The notes below the pieces were generated by a model that was not told the origin of the DNA, searched no databases, and saw only the letters and a list, made by a program, of their open reading frames with translations. Of a stretch of 64,000 nucleotides of DNA, positions 20,570 through 30,779 are shown piece after piece. The DNA is from Neoechinorhynchus agilis (lineage: Eukaryota > Acanthocephala). The stretch is from contig CM121342.1 in the NCBI GenBank assembly GCA_051530055.1, positions 12,214,001-12,278,000 on the forward strand. The letters are read 5' to 3'. Every line of letters starts with the position of its first letter. Position 1 is the first letter of the stretch. The position numbers and the translations under genes were made by a program.

Positions 20570-23500
20570 TCAGACCACTTTATATCGACCTCGGTTAACA
20601 AGCTGCAATGCTGGGTTCTGAAGTTTCATCATTTCTTCTTTTATAATTCGCTTAATCTCAACCTTAGCCAATTGAAGGTTTCGATCCGAAAAAGCGTTTA
20701 TCGTTATGAACAACTTTGTTTCTCCGATCGGAACTGGCTTGCTTGGCGCATAATATTTTCCCCGAATAGCGATTCCCACTTCGGCATATTCTGCAATATT
20801 GGATAGTGTATCTTTCGATGTAATCTTACAACGAACTTGTTGAGGAAAGTCATTGATTTCTAAAGTTTCCTCATAAATTCGCTTTTCGTTCGAGCCGGGA
20901 ATGGATAGCATGTCGTCATCCTCTTTTTTGACATAATTTAAGCGACTATTAAGCTTTTGTCCGATTTGTTCGGCAATTGATTTTGAAGTCATTTTTGCAA
21001 AGTCCATATTTTTACCAGAACTGCTTGAACCTGGTACATTGAGGCCAAGCAACGAATTTAACGTCTGAGGAGTATTAGCCGAACGATTAAATGAACCTAA
21101 ACTTGCTGCTGCCTTCTTTGCCGCTGCTAGCTTTTCGCTTATAGAAAGCTGACTCTGTACGGCCGCTCCTGCGACCGTTCCAGGAGCGATTAAATCTGCA
21201 CTGACAATTTCATCTTCTCGGACACGCGTGGTGCTTTTAAAGACCTTATCGATTTCTCTGTCAATATCGAACTTATCGTCCTCGTCTTCGTCACTATCAT
21301 TTAGATTAAACATTGCCTTTTGAACCCGCTTCTTCTCATCCGCGAACGCATCTTCCTCTTGATTAAACCGAAAACCACGTCCACTAAATCCACGACCACC
21401 AGTCTTGACCTCAACGCCTTCCTCTTTCATTTTAGTAACATATCCTGACCACAGATCGTTCAATTCTTCGTTTGGCTCGGCTCCGGATTGTTCTAGAGCT
21501 CGTATTATATCACCGGCGAATTTTTCTTGCCCAGGAACGATGAACGTATACGCAACTCCTTTCTTTCCTGCACGTCCGGTGCGCCCGCATCGATGGATAT
21601 AATCTTCATAATGATTTGGGCAGTCATAGTTGATTACTAGAACTAAATCTTTAACGTCGAGTCCTCGAGCGGCTACCGATGTTGCCACAAGCAAACGTAT
21701 AGCTCCCGATTTGAAATCAGCGATAACACTATCGCGATCGTATTGATCTAATCTAAAGCAGCGCGTTCGTCCAAAGTCGAGAGTAAATGGGATGATGAAA
21801 CAAAAGTCCAAAAGCGTTTTAGTCAAGCTATTGGACGAAGGTGTAAAAGCGAGAAAAAAATAGACTGCAATATTTTGTATACTTCTTATTTAGCAAAGAA
21901 AAAACCCTATGTAACGGACATCGCTGTTTCAGCTTATTCCCCCATGGAGGCTCATGCAAGGATATGAATGCTGCATAAGACTCTTCATGAGCTCGTCTGC
22001 ATGTTCCTGTTTATGGACAAATACAAGAACACTGCCTTGTTCTTGATAAATACCTAAAAGCTCTAGTAACTTTAAATACTTCTCGTCGTCGCTTAAGACG
22101 CATACATGTTGCTCCACGTCCCCACAAACTATACTGCGACCACCGACCACCACTTCAATGGGCTTAGTAAGCGCTCGACGTGCCAAAGCCTCCATTTGCC
22201 GAGGAAAGGTAGCCGAGAACATAACAGTCTGACGATCCGGTCTCACGCAGTCCAGGATTTTGGTGACCTGGGGTTCAAAACCCATATCGAACATTCGATC
22301 TGCTTCATCTAATACCACGTAAGTGACTCGTCTAAGATTAGTGACTTTTCCGTTATTGGCTGATAGCATATCGATCATTCTCCCTGGAGTGCACACTACA
22401 ATCTCAGCACCTCGCTTTAGTTCAGCAATCTGTTCACTGATTCCAGTCCCTCCATAAACAGCAGCAACTCGCAGGTCAAGCAAACGACCGAACCTTCTGC
22501 ATTCCTTTGAAATTTGCATGGCAAGTTCGCGCGTCGGAGTGAGAATTAGAGCTATTGGTCCATCTTCAGGATCCAATCCGGGTTGACATTTCACATGTCT
22601 AAGCATTGGAAGGACAAAAGCGAGTGTCTTTCCGGATCCTGTTTTTGCAATCCCAAGCATATCTCGACCTGATGTAATAATCGGAAGAGATTGAGCTTGA
22701 ATCGGAGTCGGTTTATCCATTCCATACCTAATGTAGCAAAATATAATATATTTTTTTAAATTTCACCATTGACTTTTGAAACCTTTTTAAAGCGTCCAGA
22801 ATCGAAATGTAAACGATACAATGTGCCCATTTCTTTATTGGTTTTGGTACACACTTCCCACGAACTTTTATTTTATCCAACTCTTCACGATACGCCGCAA
22901 CCTCTAAAAACAAGGCGCAGAGTCAAATCACCGGTTAGTCGGAATTCTAAAGAATCGAAACAAATGTATTTTTAGAAGTGTAACGTAAAGCCAAATCCAG
23001 TTAATCAGACTAAAACGATCGCATCCCGATGTGGTCCAATCAACTGCGAAATCGACTGTATACTTTGAGTTAATTGGCAGAACAGAAAAGGATTTGTTTT
23101 TGCGGAACCATCCAACCATCTTATAAAGTGAGCTGACTAATTTTCTTCATTCTGCAATCGAAAAAAAGAACAGTCTCGATTTCCCATTAAATTTCACTTA
23201 TAAAACTATTCTCACCTTCGCGTGTTATCTTCGCAATCTCTGGAACTTCCTTATAAAAATCTTTTGTAAATTTCCGATAATAAATCTTGTCGTGATTCGT
23301 AACAATGGAATCGGCCTTAGATTTTCTATCATAATTCATAAGATCGTCAAGATCGTCATCCATTACAACGGCGTCATACTCAAGGGCATCCTCATTCTGT
23401 TCCATTATGTCGCCTTTAACCACTGGGTGTGAAGATTTTTTCAAACCTTCTTCGTGCTTCCGAATTCCGCCAATCTTTTTGACTTCTTCAGCGATGGTTT

Positions 23501-23928
23501 CCATGTACGCGTCAAGTGGATCGACTTCATTAGTGTTCTGATCCACAAATTCAACTTGTGTTGGCTCCTCATCGTCTGGATCGCAAATATTAGCCGGAGA
23601 TTTAACGGCCATTGACTATATGAACGCCACTTTGTGATCGAACAATGATGCCGTTAACATTACTGACCTCTTTCTGAGAGCACTGGACGGCTTCCTCCTG
23701 TTTCCTACGCTCCATTCGCCACTTTTCAATCCGCTCCCTTCTTTTCTTCATCTCTTCCTCCAGTTTCTTTTGTTCCTCGTCTTTAAGAATAGTTTCTGAC
23801 TCCTGATCTTCTGATTCCCGGATTCTTTTTGACAAAGAAGGCGTAAATGATTTTGATGAACCCGAATGGTCATCTCGGCGTTTAATACGCTTAGGATTAT
23901 CTGCAGATATTAAGGAATCACGCGTCAT
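20570..23928 (-). CDS. DDX46: DEAD-box pre-mRNA splicing helicase DDX46/Prp5
   Basis: Five inferred exons (minus): 23928-23668, 23615-23216, 22903-22783, 22727-21934, 21747-20570; phases agree and give 917 residues (human about 1,031). The N-terminus has [19 protein letters not shown] and [16 protein letters not shown], typical of DDX46. Helicase motifs in order: Q motif [12 protein letters not shown], motif [23 protein letters not shown], motif [16 protein letters not shown], motif [12 protein letters not shown], motif [12 protein letters not shown]. The C-terminus ends NRGRYKVV as in the family. Prp5/DDX46 remodels U2 snRNP at the branch site during prespliceosome formation. Intron 4 (21748-21933) appears to be GC-AG; intron 2 is 312 bp, others 52-55 bp. 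A 5' UTR intron likely ends at TTTCAG just upstream of the ATG. Confidence 0.95.
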
Positions 23929-24033
23929 TCTTTTTTTAACTGATCTGAAACTGAAGAAATGGGGAAAACGTAAATTTTGTCTTCTTAAGCAAAAATTTTT
24001 TGAATCTCGAGCGTAAACTAACATAATATCGCG

Positions 24034-24250
24034 CTTTCTTTAGGTAGTTATATCATCACTCTGATTCAAAAATTCACCGATGATTTATATCCCCGATATT
24101 TCATGTCGGAAGCTCACATATTACAAAACTTACGAGCAATGACAAAAACCTTCAGGAAAATGTTGGAATTATCTCCGACGTGAAATATAGGGGAATTAAA
24201 TCATCGGTCAATTTTTGAATCCGAGCAATGGTATAACTACCTAAAGAAAG
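24034..24250. repeat. Fold-back (inverted-repeat) element, 77-bp arms
   Basis: Arms 24034-24110 and 24174-24250 are imperfect reverse complements starting CTTTCTTTAGGTAGTTATA and reaching GTCGGA, with a 63-bp centre. It looks like a MITE or fold-back transposon with no coding capacity. Clear target-site duplications were not found. It sits about 100 bp upstream of the DDX46 start codon, in or near that gene's promoter. Confidence 0.8.
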
Positions 24251-24944
24251 TATACTCTCGCCCCGTCGAAGACAATAATTCAAGACATTTCGAATTATGT
24301 TTTTCAGTCACATTTTTCGATTAACGAACAATAATCTTTGTTATGGACAAAGAAAATCCTTCGGGGATAATCGAATGTGAACTGTGGTGAGCACACTCCC
24401 GGACATGGTATATTTTATTCATTTAAAATATTTCAGTTCGAAAACGTAACACTTTTACGCTGTTGGAGACCTAAACACACTTCTAATCAGTTAAGAAAAC
24501 TTGGAGAATGGTGTTGCGCTTCATTAATACGACAAATGATTTCTTCCGCAGTCACAAAAAGAAGGAGGGGAACAATTCGAATAAAAAATGGCTACAGTTA
24601 AAAAGTTCGCTTGTTTTAGTCGAATTATAAAATGAAAATTTCCTTTTGCAGCGGTGTTTTATAGTCTGTCAAAATTTCAAGTTTTGTTTTTTCATTTGGC
24701 GCTTTGATGGATGTTTTATTCGCTCTTGAGGAAGTTGTCAGACGGTGAAAGCTTGAAAATTTCGAAAACAAAACTGAATGGGAAATCAAGTAATATTTCA
24801 CAAGATTAAAATTAAACTATTAATTACGAAATATCGGTTGACTCATTTGAATATTTCGGTGCGACACTAGAAAACTTAAGTTAAATCCGACACCAAGTTC
24901 GGTTGCGATACTGATTATTTTTTTGAGATTGTAATAATTAAACA
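24251..24944. other. Intergenic region with a degenerate repeat fragment
   Basis: Around 24,725-24,785 lies GAGGAAGTTGTCAGACGG, then TGAAAGCTTGAAAAT, a diverged half-copy of the repeat that forms the outer arms of the palindrome at 25,495-26,050. Near 24,357 is the hairpin ATCCTTCGGGGAT. No gene seen. Confidence 0.4.
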
Positions 24945-25238
24945 ATGTTCTCAGGTTTTAGAATGATCCGTTTTCGACCACTAATGACATTCAAGCGTGC
25001 CGTTTTCATGAAAGTCGACATTAATTGCGGTGCTTCTGGGAAAATATCGGAGTCTGGTAAGAAACCCGATAACGTTAAGAATCAAAATGAAAGCGGAACC
25101 GCGGAAACCGTGTATTATCGACACAAACCATTTCCAAACAACGTAAATCCGGAAACGGGCGAGGTTGACGGACCAGCTGGACCGGAACCTACCCGTTATG
25201 GGGATTGGGAACGGAATGGAAGGTGTTTCGATTTTTGA
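24945..25238 (+). CDS. SDHAF4: Succinate dehydrogenase assembly factor 4, mitochondrial
   Basis: 97 residues (human 108). A basic, hydrophobic N-terminus ([20 protein letters not shown]) fits a mitochondrial presequence. The C-terminal DUF1674 signature is intact: [16 protein letters not shown], then [19 protein letters not shown] ending at the terminus, as in all family members. SDHAF4 binds the flavinylated SDHA subunit and promotes assembly of complex II. Single exon; an ATG three codons or more downstream is possible but the first keeps the presequence whole. Confidence 0.92.
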   Translation: MFSGFRMIRFRPLMTFKRAVFMKVDINCGASGKISESGKKPDNVKNQNESGTAETVYYRHKPFPNNVNPETGEVDGPAGPEPTRYGDWERNGRCFDF

Positions 25239-25494
25239 AATCTTTTTACAATACCTTAATGTTAGTGGAAGATTGGAGTAAAAATTGTTTTTGGTAAAGA
25301 TTTTCGAGTTGGGTTGATAGAGTCGGAGATTTGTTGGTCATAATCCCCCCTACAGTTAAAAAAAAACATATTTTATTGATTTCCTTATAAAAAAAATAAA
25401 TAAATTATGATCTACTATAAGAAAGATACTCGGCAAAATGAGTATGGTCCTTATGTCAAGCTCAAAATCCTACTTAAACTTTTTTCTTAACAAA

Positions 25495-26050
25495 AGCAAG
25501 TTTTATTTTCAAATGGGCACTTCAGCGGATTGTTGCAATGATAGCTTGAATCTTTATTTTCGAACTTTCGCCGTCTTACGGCTTCTTCAGGAATTTACAA
25601 AGGCTCATGGAGTTGTAAAGTAAGTGTTAAAAAAGCGACATCGAAGTGTGGAATGTTCGTCCCGAATTTCGGGGCTTGGTGGAGCGGGTGTCCAGAACTC
25701 TCGTTGGTATTGTCCGTGGGAAACATTATCCCCTTCCAACCGACCGCCCGAGAACAGAGTGGTAGATTTGTGGCTAAAGACTAAATGGAACTATTTATCG
25801 CCGAAACATTACTTATATCTCGGTCGGTTGGAAGGGAATAGTATTTCCGGAGACAATACCAACGAGAGTTCTTTACATTAGCTCTAAAAATCCTAAGAAA
25901 TGCTCAACAGACGCAACGAACTTTCCACACTTCAATGTTGCTACTTTAACACTTACTTCACATCTCCATGCGCTTTTGTAAATTCTGAAAACGCCCTAAG
26001 ACGTCGAAAGCTCGAGAATAAAAATTTTTCAAAAACAAAACTTGATCAGC
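25495..26050. repeat. Nested palindromic repeat (~550 bp) with hammerhead-like core in its left arm
   Basis: Outer arms: 25,549-25,675 and about 25,905-26,045 are diverged reverse complements (AAGTAAGTGTTAAA, GAAGTGTGGAA, TTTACAAA.GC.CATGGAG shared). Inner arms: 25695-25714 (GAACTCTCGTTGGTATTGTC) is an exact reverse complement of 25852-25871, extended imperfectly by CCCTTCCAACCGACCG. On the minus strand, 25590-25566 reads CTGAAGA, a GCCGT/ACGGC stem with AAG loop, then GAAA. Short open frames here (25438-25623, 25624-25881) are not genes. Confidence 0.7.
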
Positions 26051-26214
26051 CATGCGGCTGACATATGAAGAAAAAACGCTTTGAATCTTTTATCGATTAA
26101 ACTGTAACGTAAACACAAGCAAAGGATTGAATCGAATGTATATCCTAGTGCTATGTGTTTAGCTTCCATGGCAACTAAAATGACTTACAGTCTTAAACAT
26201 CTCGAAAAACGGTA

Positions 26215-26938
26215 ATGTGCGATGAAGATTTTGAACAATCAAATGTGCCACCAGACCGAGTTGAGATCAGTTCCTGGTGTGTGATGATATTGAAAAACTT
26301 AACCCGTGAAGCTCTCAGGTCTGAAATCCGTGGCGATGAAGTAATCGAGTGGACTCTCAAATACTTAGAGAAACTCAAAGAAGGCGACTGCGACATGCCG
26401 ATGGGTCAACGTAAACGATGCTTGTTCAAAGATATTTCAATGTTATACACTTACGCCCAATCAGAGAACGATATGGAAGTCGTTAAATTTAAAAATATGT
26501 ACGAGGCTTATAAGTTTAACGAGCCTTCTCTTCTAGAAATAATCGGTTATTTTCAAACAATAAGATTAAAATTTGAAAAGAAACCGAATAGAGCGTTTGG
26601 TTGAAGAGCTTCCTGAGTGGTCGTTAAATTATTCATGGGTAAAGAAATGTACAGTACTCCTATTATCTTCTATTTGTGAAGACGTCGATGATCTCATGCT
26701 TTCAGCAATGGAAGTTTTTGGTGGACCTGCTCAACCCTCAAAAGGATTTCGAATTGAATTTACAGATTTTTGTTTGGTTTACAGAATATTTTGTTTTCTT
26801 GATCGAAGAATTAGCAATGCGTATTTAAACTTCATCGTTGAACATTTTCAACGACGAGTTGACAGTGACCACTACATTCATGCATGTGACGTATTTAGGA
26901 AAGGGCAACCTTTTTTGAATCCCATTGAACATGTATAA
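26215..26938 (+). CDS. Unrecognised two-exon protein
   Basis: Exon 1 26215-26545 and exon 2 26592-26938, joined by an inferred 46-bp intron (GTTATT...AATAG) that restores the frame as ...SLLEIIERLVEELPEW...; about 225 residues. The protein looks soluble and helical with scattered cysteines, W and LL/VE motifs (WVKKCTVLLLSSICEDVDDL, DRRISNAYLNFIVEHF). No domain was recognised. Compact helical repeats similar in style to HEAT/ARM proteins are possible, but this is only an impression. It lies 270 bp upstream of MLH1 on the same strand. Confidence 0.55.
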
Positions 26939-27208
26939 AATGCCTTTAATTAAATAATTCTTCTGTTTATTTGAATGTGTATATTTTAGTTCGGTCACTT
27001 AAACTGCAACAGAACATATCGACTAATTTAGATTTTTGTCAGTTACGCTGTTTAGACTGCGTTAGGTTTTCATGTTGAATAATTGTAGTATTAAAGGCTT
27101 TGTTTGGGTATTAGAAATCTTTAGTTTTTAACTAAATACCAATCATTCGGAACTATTTCTGGATTTTTCGAATGTGTAGTGAACGAGCTGTGATTTCGGG
27201 CTTATCAG

Positions 27209-29628
27209 ATGACCGCACCCTTACTTGAATCGAGGATCAAACGACTCGATCAAGGTGTTATTTCCGTTTTGGCTGCTGGTGAAGTTCTCCATCGACCAAT
27301 GAACGCAATCAAAGAACTGATTGAGAACAGTATAGATGCTCAGGCCAATCACGTCACTGTAACAATGGACAGCATTAGCCGATTTCATATTCGAGATGAC
27401 GGTACCGGAATCGCACTTGAAGAATTCGACGTTATATGTCATCGGTACACAACAAGTAAATTGCAAAAATATGAAGACCTTCAAAACATTAGAACTCTTG
27501 GCTTTCGAGGAGAGGCTCTAAGTAGTCTTTGTCAGGTTGCAAGGGTGACCATAAGTTCAAAAAGAAAAGATATGGATGTTGGGTATACTGTTAGATATTT
27601 TGATGGGACAGGATCACCAACCAGTACTCCGGTACCAAGGGCAATGAACAACGGCACTCACATTCAAGTCGATAGTTTATTCGTTGGTAAGTCCATGAAT
27701 GATCGGTCTTTGTTTTTAAGATCTGAGCAACATGAAATGCAGTCGATTCATAATATGATTTGCCAATTTGCTATTCATTATAATCAAGTAGCGTTCATTT
27801 TAAGGAGACGAATCAAGAATGAGTTCGTACAGATATCACGGTGTTGAACATTTGTAGCTTCAGTTTATGTATTTATAGTTCTTAAACTTCAAAATCGTGA
27901 TTATAGAGGAAATTAGCACACTTGGAAATGGGGAAAAATCAGGCCTAGTAAATTCTCTTGTTATGAAAAGACGATTTCCGCTTGCAATTCAAACTGCGAA
28001 GAACTTTAACTTTAAGGGCGCTAAGTTCAGTTTTGACGGAATAATTATACCCGTCTATACATCGACCGTGGATCTATCTAGCGACAATCACAAAGCACTG
28101 TCATTTGTTCTTTTCGTTAATGACAGAGCCGTGGACTGTAAGGCAATGAGAAAAGCACTTCAATCGATAGCTGGTTTCATTTATTTGAACGTTAGAATCT
28201 CTTCTGAACTAGTAGACGTGAATGTTCATCCTGCAAAAAGTGAGGTTTCGTTCCTTTGCGAAGATGCACTTATCGTCGATATATGCCAAACATGTGAGCA
28301 GCTTCTTAGTCCACAATCTCAAAACGCGAACGTGCAAATCTCTCAGGACGAACAAATGAACATTTTTAACAGAAAACGTATTGAACACAATTCAAGTCGA
28401 TTCTCGTATGTTTCTGACAATCATGAGTCATTAGGGCAAAAATTCTCAGTGATGCGTGTTAATATTCAGATTCGAATTGTTAATGCCGGCATTTTTAATG
28501 ACGAGATTTGAGATCCTTACCATCAGCAGCCGTTAAAAATTATGTTGAGAAGCATTAGCTATGATGTGTTAGGAAAACAGTGTTTGAAATTGGAGGTCAG
28601 GGACGCTTCTGATTTCTTCTCTACGCAGTTGGGTTAAAAATTCAATTTTAACTTTGGGATCTTTATGTTTTAGATCTTTCTTGTTATTTATTAGGTTGAG
28701 AATTTTGCTATAGACATGAGGTCCATGTTCACTACTAAAATATCCCGCATTTGTTCCAATTCATCTCGACGACAATGCTGCTTGGACAGCGTTCGCTATC
28801 TTCTTGACGATGTGAACAGCCGAACGAACAATGAGTGTCTTGAATACATCAGAAGTGCTTCTTTGGTTGGATTGATGTTTGCGGATAAATGCCTTGCTCA
28901 ATGTGGCATATATCTCTGTGCATTTGATGTCGACATTCTAACTCGTCATTTATTTTACCAATTGGCTCTTAAAGAATTCGGAAACTTTGGTCGCATTGAT
29001 TTTAAACGCCCGGTTTCTCTAAATAAGCTGGTGAGTGTGGGACTCGAAAATCGACGGGAATACCAATCCGCGTGTTGGACGGTCGACGACTGTACAATCG
29101 TTTCAATAGAAGACCAGAACATTGACGTAGCTTTAGTTCTCAGTGGAGTCATTGTTTCTAAGTGAGAACTGAATCGACCTACAGGCAGCTGTTAACAATC
29201 TGATTACTCAGTCCCAACTCTTATATGATTACTTTAATATCGCAATAGCTGAAGACGATGCGACACTCTGTAGCATGCCTCTTTTAATGAACGGAATGGA
29301 CCTCAGTAAATTTCAACTCGTCAAGCTGCCATTTTTCATTTTATTGCTAGGTGTCCGAGTTCCATGGGCCTCAGGAAACGAACAAAGTTGTCTCAAAGAA
29401 GTATGCTCGCTTCTAGGATCATTGTATTCGTGGAACGATGTTGGAGACACATTGAGTGATCGAGATTGCGATGAAGCAAAAAGTGCGTTCCAATCAATTC
29501 AAGAAAAGTTCGCCGAAATGGTATTTCCGGTTATTCAATCAGAGCTAAAACCAACGTTTCCAATAAATGCATTTTCTTCGGACATTACGGAAATATCCAA
29601 GCTCTATAAAGTCTTTGAACGGTGTTGA
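27209..29628 (+). CDS. MLH1: DNA mismatch repair protein MLH1
   Basis: At least four coding blocks: 27209-~27840, ~27907-28511, 28716-~29150 and ~29192-29628, separated by short introns. The N-terminal GHKL ATPase has ELIENSIDAQ, DDGTGI, TTSKL and GFRGEALSSL. The MutL transducer domain follows, with LFVNDRAVDCKAMRKA and VDVNVHPAKSEVSF. The C-terminal domain includes FYQLALKEFGNFG and ends in KVFERC, the invariant MLH1 terminus that completes the PMS2 endonuclease site. MLH1 pairs with PMS2/PMS1/MLH3 downstream of MutS recognition. Odd point: the ATP-lid segment, normally LFYNxxxRxK, reads LFVGKSMNDRSLF. The linker between domains is short. Exact splice sites of the middle introns (one appears to be only 31-37 bp) are uncertain. 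Confidence 0.9.
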
Positions 29629-29666
29629 ACTTTGTCGTAATAAATTTGAGTTAGCCCTTTTCTAAA

Positions 29667-29832
29667 TGTCAAATTGTGATGATGATAATCCCTTTTTGAA
29701 AGGTTTTTTATTGCTAAGATATATTTTGCGGGTAAAGTATTTTTACAATGACTGATGAGGTGACGTTTCCTCGCGAAATATATCTTAAATAAAAACCTTA
29801 AAACCGAAATTGTTATCACCGCAATTCAAAAT
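29667..29832 (+). repeat. Hairpin (inverted-repeat) element with type III hammerhead-like core
   Basis: Outer arms AAATTGTGATGATGATAAT and ATTGTTATCACCGCAATTC; inner arms TAAGATATATTTTGCG and CGCGAAATATATCTTAA. Between them lie CTGATGA (29752-29758) and GAAA (29775-29778). See the ncRNA entry. Relatives occur at 29,833-30,270, 44,030-44,110 and 46,930-47,380. Confidence 0.65.
29716..29786 (+). ncRNA. Candidate hammerhead ribozyme, type III layout
   Basis: Stem III: AAGATATA (29716-29723) with TATATCTT (29779-29786), 8 bp. Then T16.1-H17 (TT), stem I formed by TTG/TGA plus the hairpin GTAAA/TTTAC with an internal loop, CTGATGA (29752-29758), a weak stem II, and GAAA (29775-29778). All catalytic-core positions fit C3UGANGA and G12AAA. 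Stem II is poor in this copy, so activity is uncertain. Confidence 0.4.
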
Positions 29833-30270
29833 TTACCCTCCCGAAGGACCTTCTCGATATGACTTTTTTCTAAATGTTAAAATCTCTGACAATTTACAGT
29901 AAATCAATAACGAGATGACATATGGCAAGGCTTTGACAATAATTTTTGGCGAATTTTCTTTGATTTTATACTTGAATTTTTGAAGATTGATCATTTGATC
30001 ATTGACGCTTGATTTACATGCGACAAATAGAAAATTGCAGGGAGAAAATCCTTCTGAGATGAAAAGTTTAAATTGTGGTAAATGACCGACGAGGCGAAGT
30101 TTCTTTGCAAAATATTTGATATCAATATCCGTTCTTTCGACCATTACAATGGGGCGGCAGATGAGTGATCCAGAGTGGTGGCGTGAATGTATGTAGATTC
30201 TTGTCGAAAAACGATAAAGAATTGCCGTTGTAAATATCTTTTATCCGTGATTATCATCACTACAATTCAA
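29833..30270. repeat. Related degenerate hairpin repeat
   Basis: Begins with CCGAAGGACCTTCTCGATAT, shared with the reverse strand pattern at about 47,015. Contains GACGAGGCGAAGTTTCTTTG near 30,088, a decayed form of the CTGATGAGG core, and ends with GTGATTATCATCACTACAAT. No gene. Confidence 0.45.
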
Positions 30271-30779
30271 ACATTAAAAAATTATTTGAGCTATTTCGAC
30301 CCGGTTTCCAACACAAAAATAGAGGCTTAACGAAGATTGAAAAAGGAGAAATGCTTATCAACGTTAATCTGTCAATTGATACGTATCACTTTTAATGATT
30401 CTGAGTTGTTTAAGCCTTAATGAAGATCCGCGAAGATCTGAACAACTCATAATTATCTTCGTTCATCTCAGTTTTATACTGTTTTTCAAATTATATCGAT
30501 GTGTGGCCTTTTATGACACGGTTGTTAATTTTTTTGGACACACAGCCCACCGACCTGGTTCAGAGTAGTAATTCAATTACTCAAAGCATTAAGTACACCG
30601 TCTTATGTTCCAATAGAATATCTGTATTAAGGCTAAACAATACTTACCTACCGATTTCAGTTTGATATTTGAACGAGTAGAGTTAGGTTCGATTGCAAAT
30701 TAATAAATCTTGGGACTCGGTTGGACGACGAAACTTTAAGGATCTCTGTCGCCCTGGGATTGGGTCTTGCAATATGCAC
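30271..30779. other. Left flank of the PLE cluster, no gene seen
   Basis: AT-rich spacer between hairpin repeats and the first Penelope-like copy. Nothing recognisable. Confidence 0.35.

Noticed and set aside
25438-25881. Two short plus open frames
   Set aside because: They lie in the nested palindrome and follow its arms.
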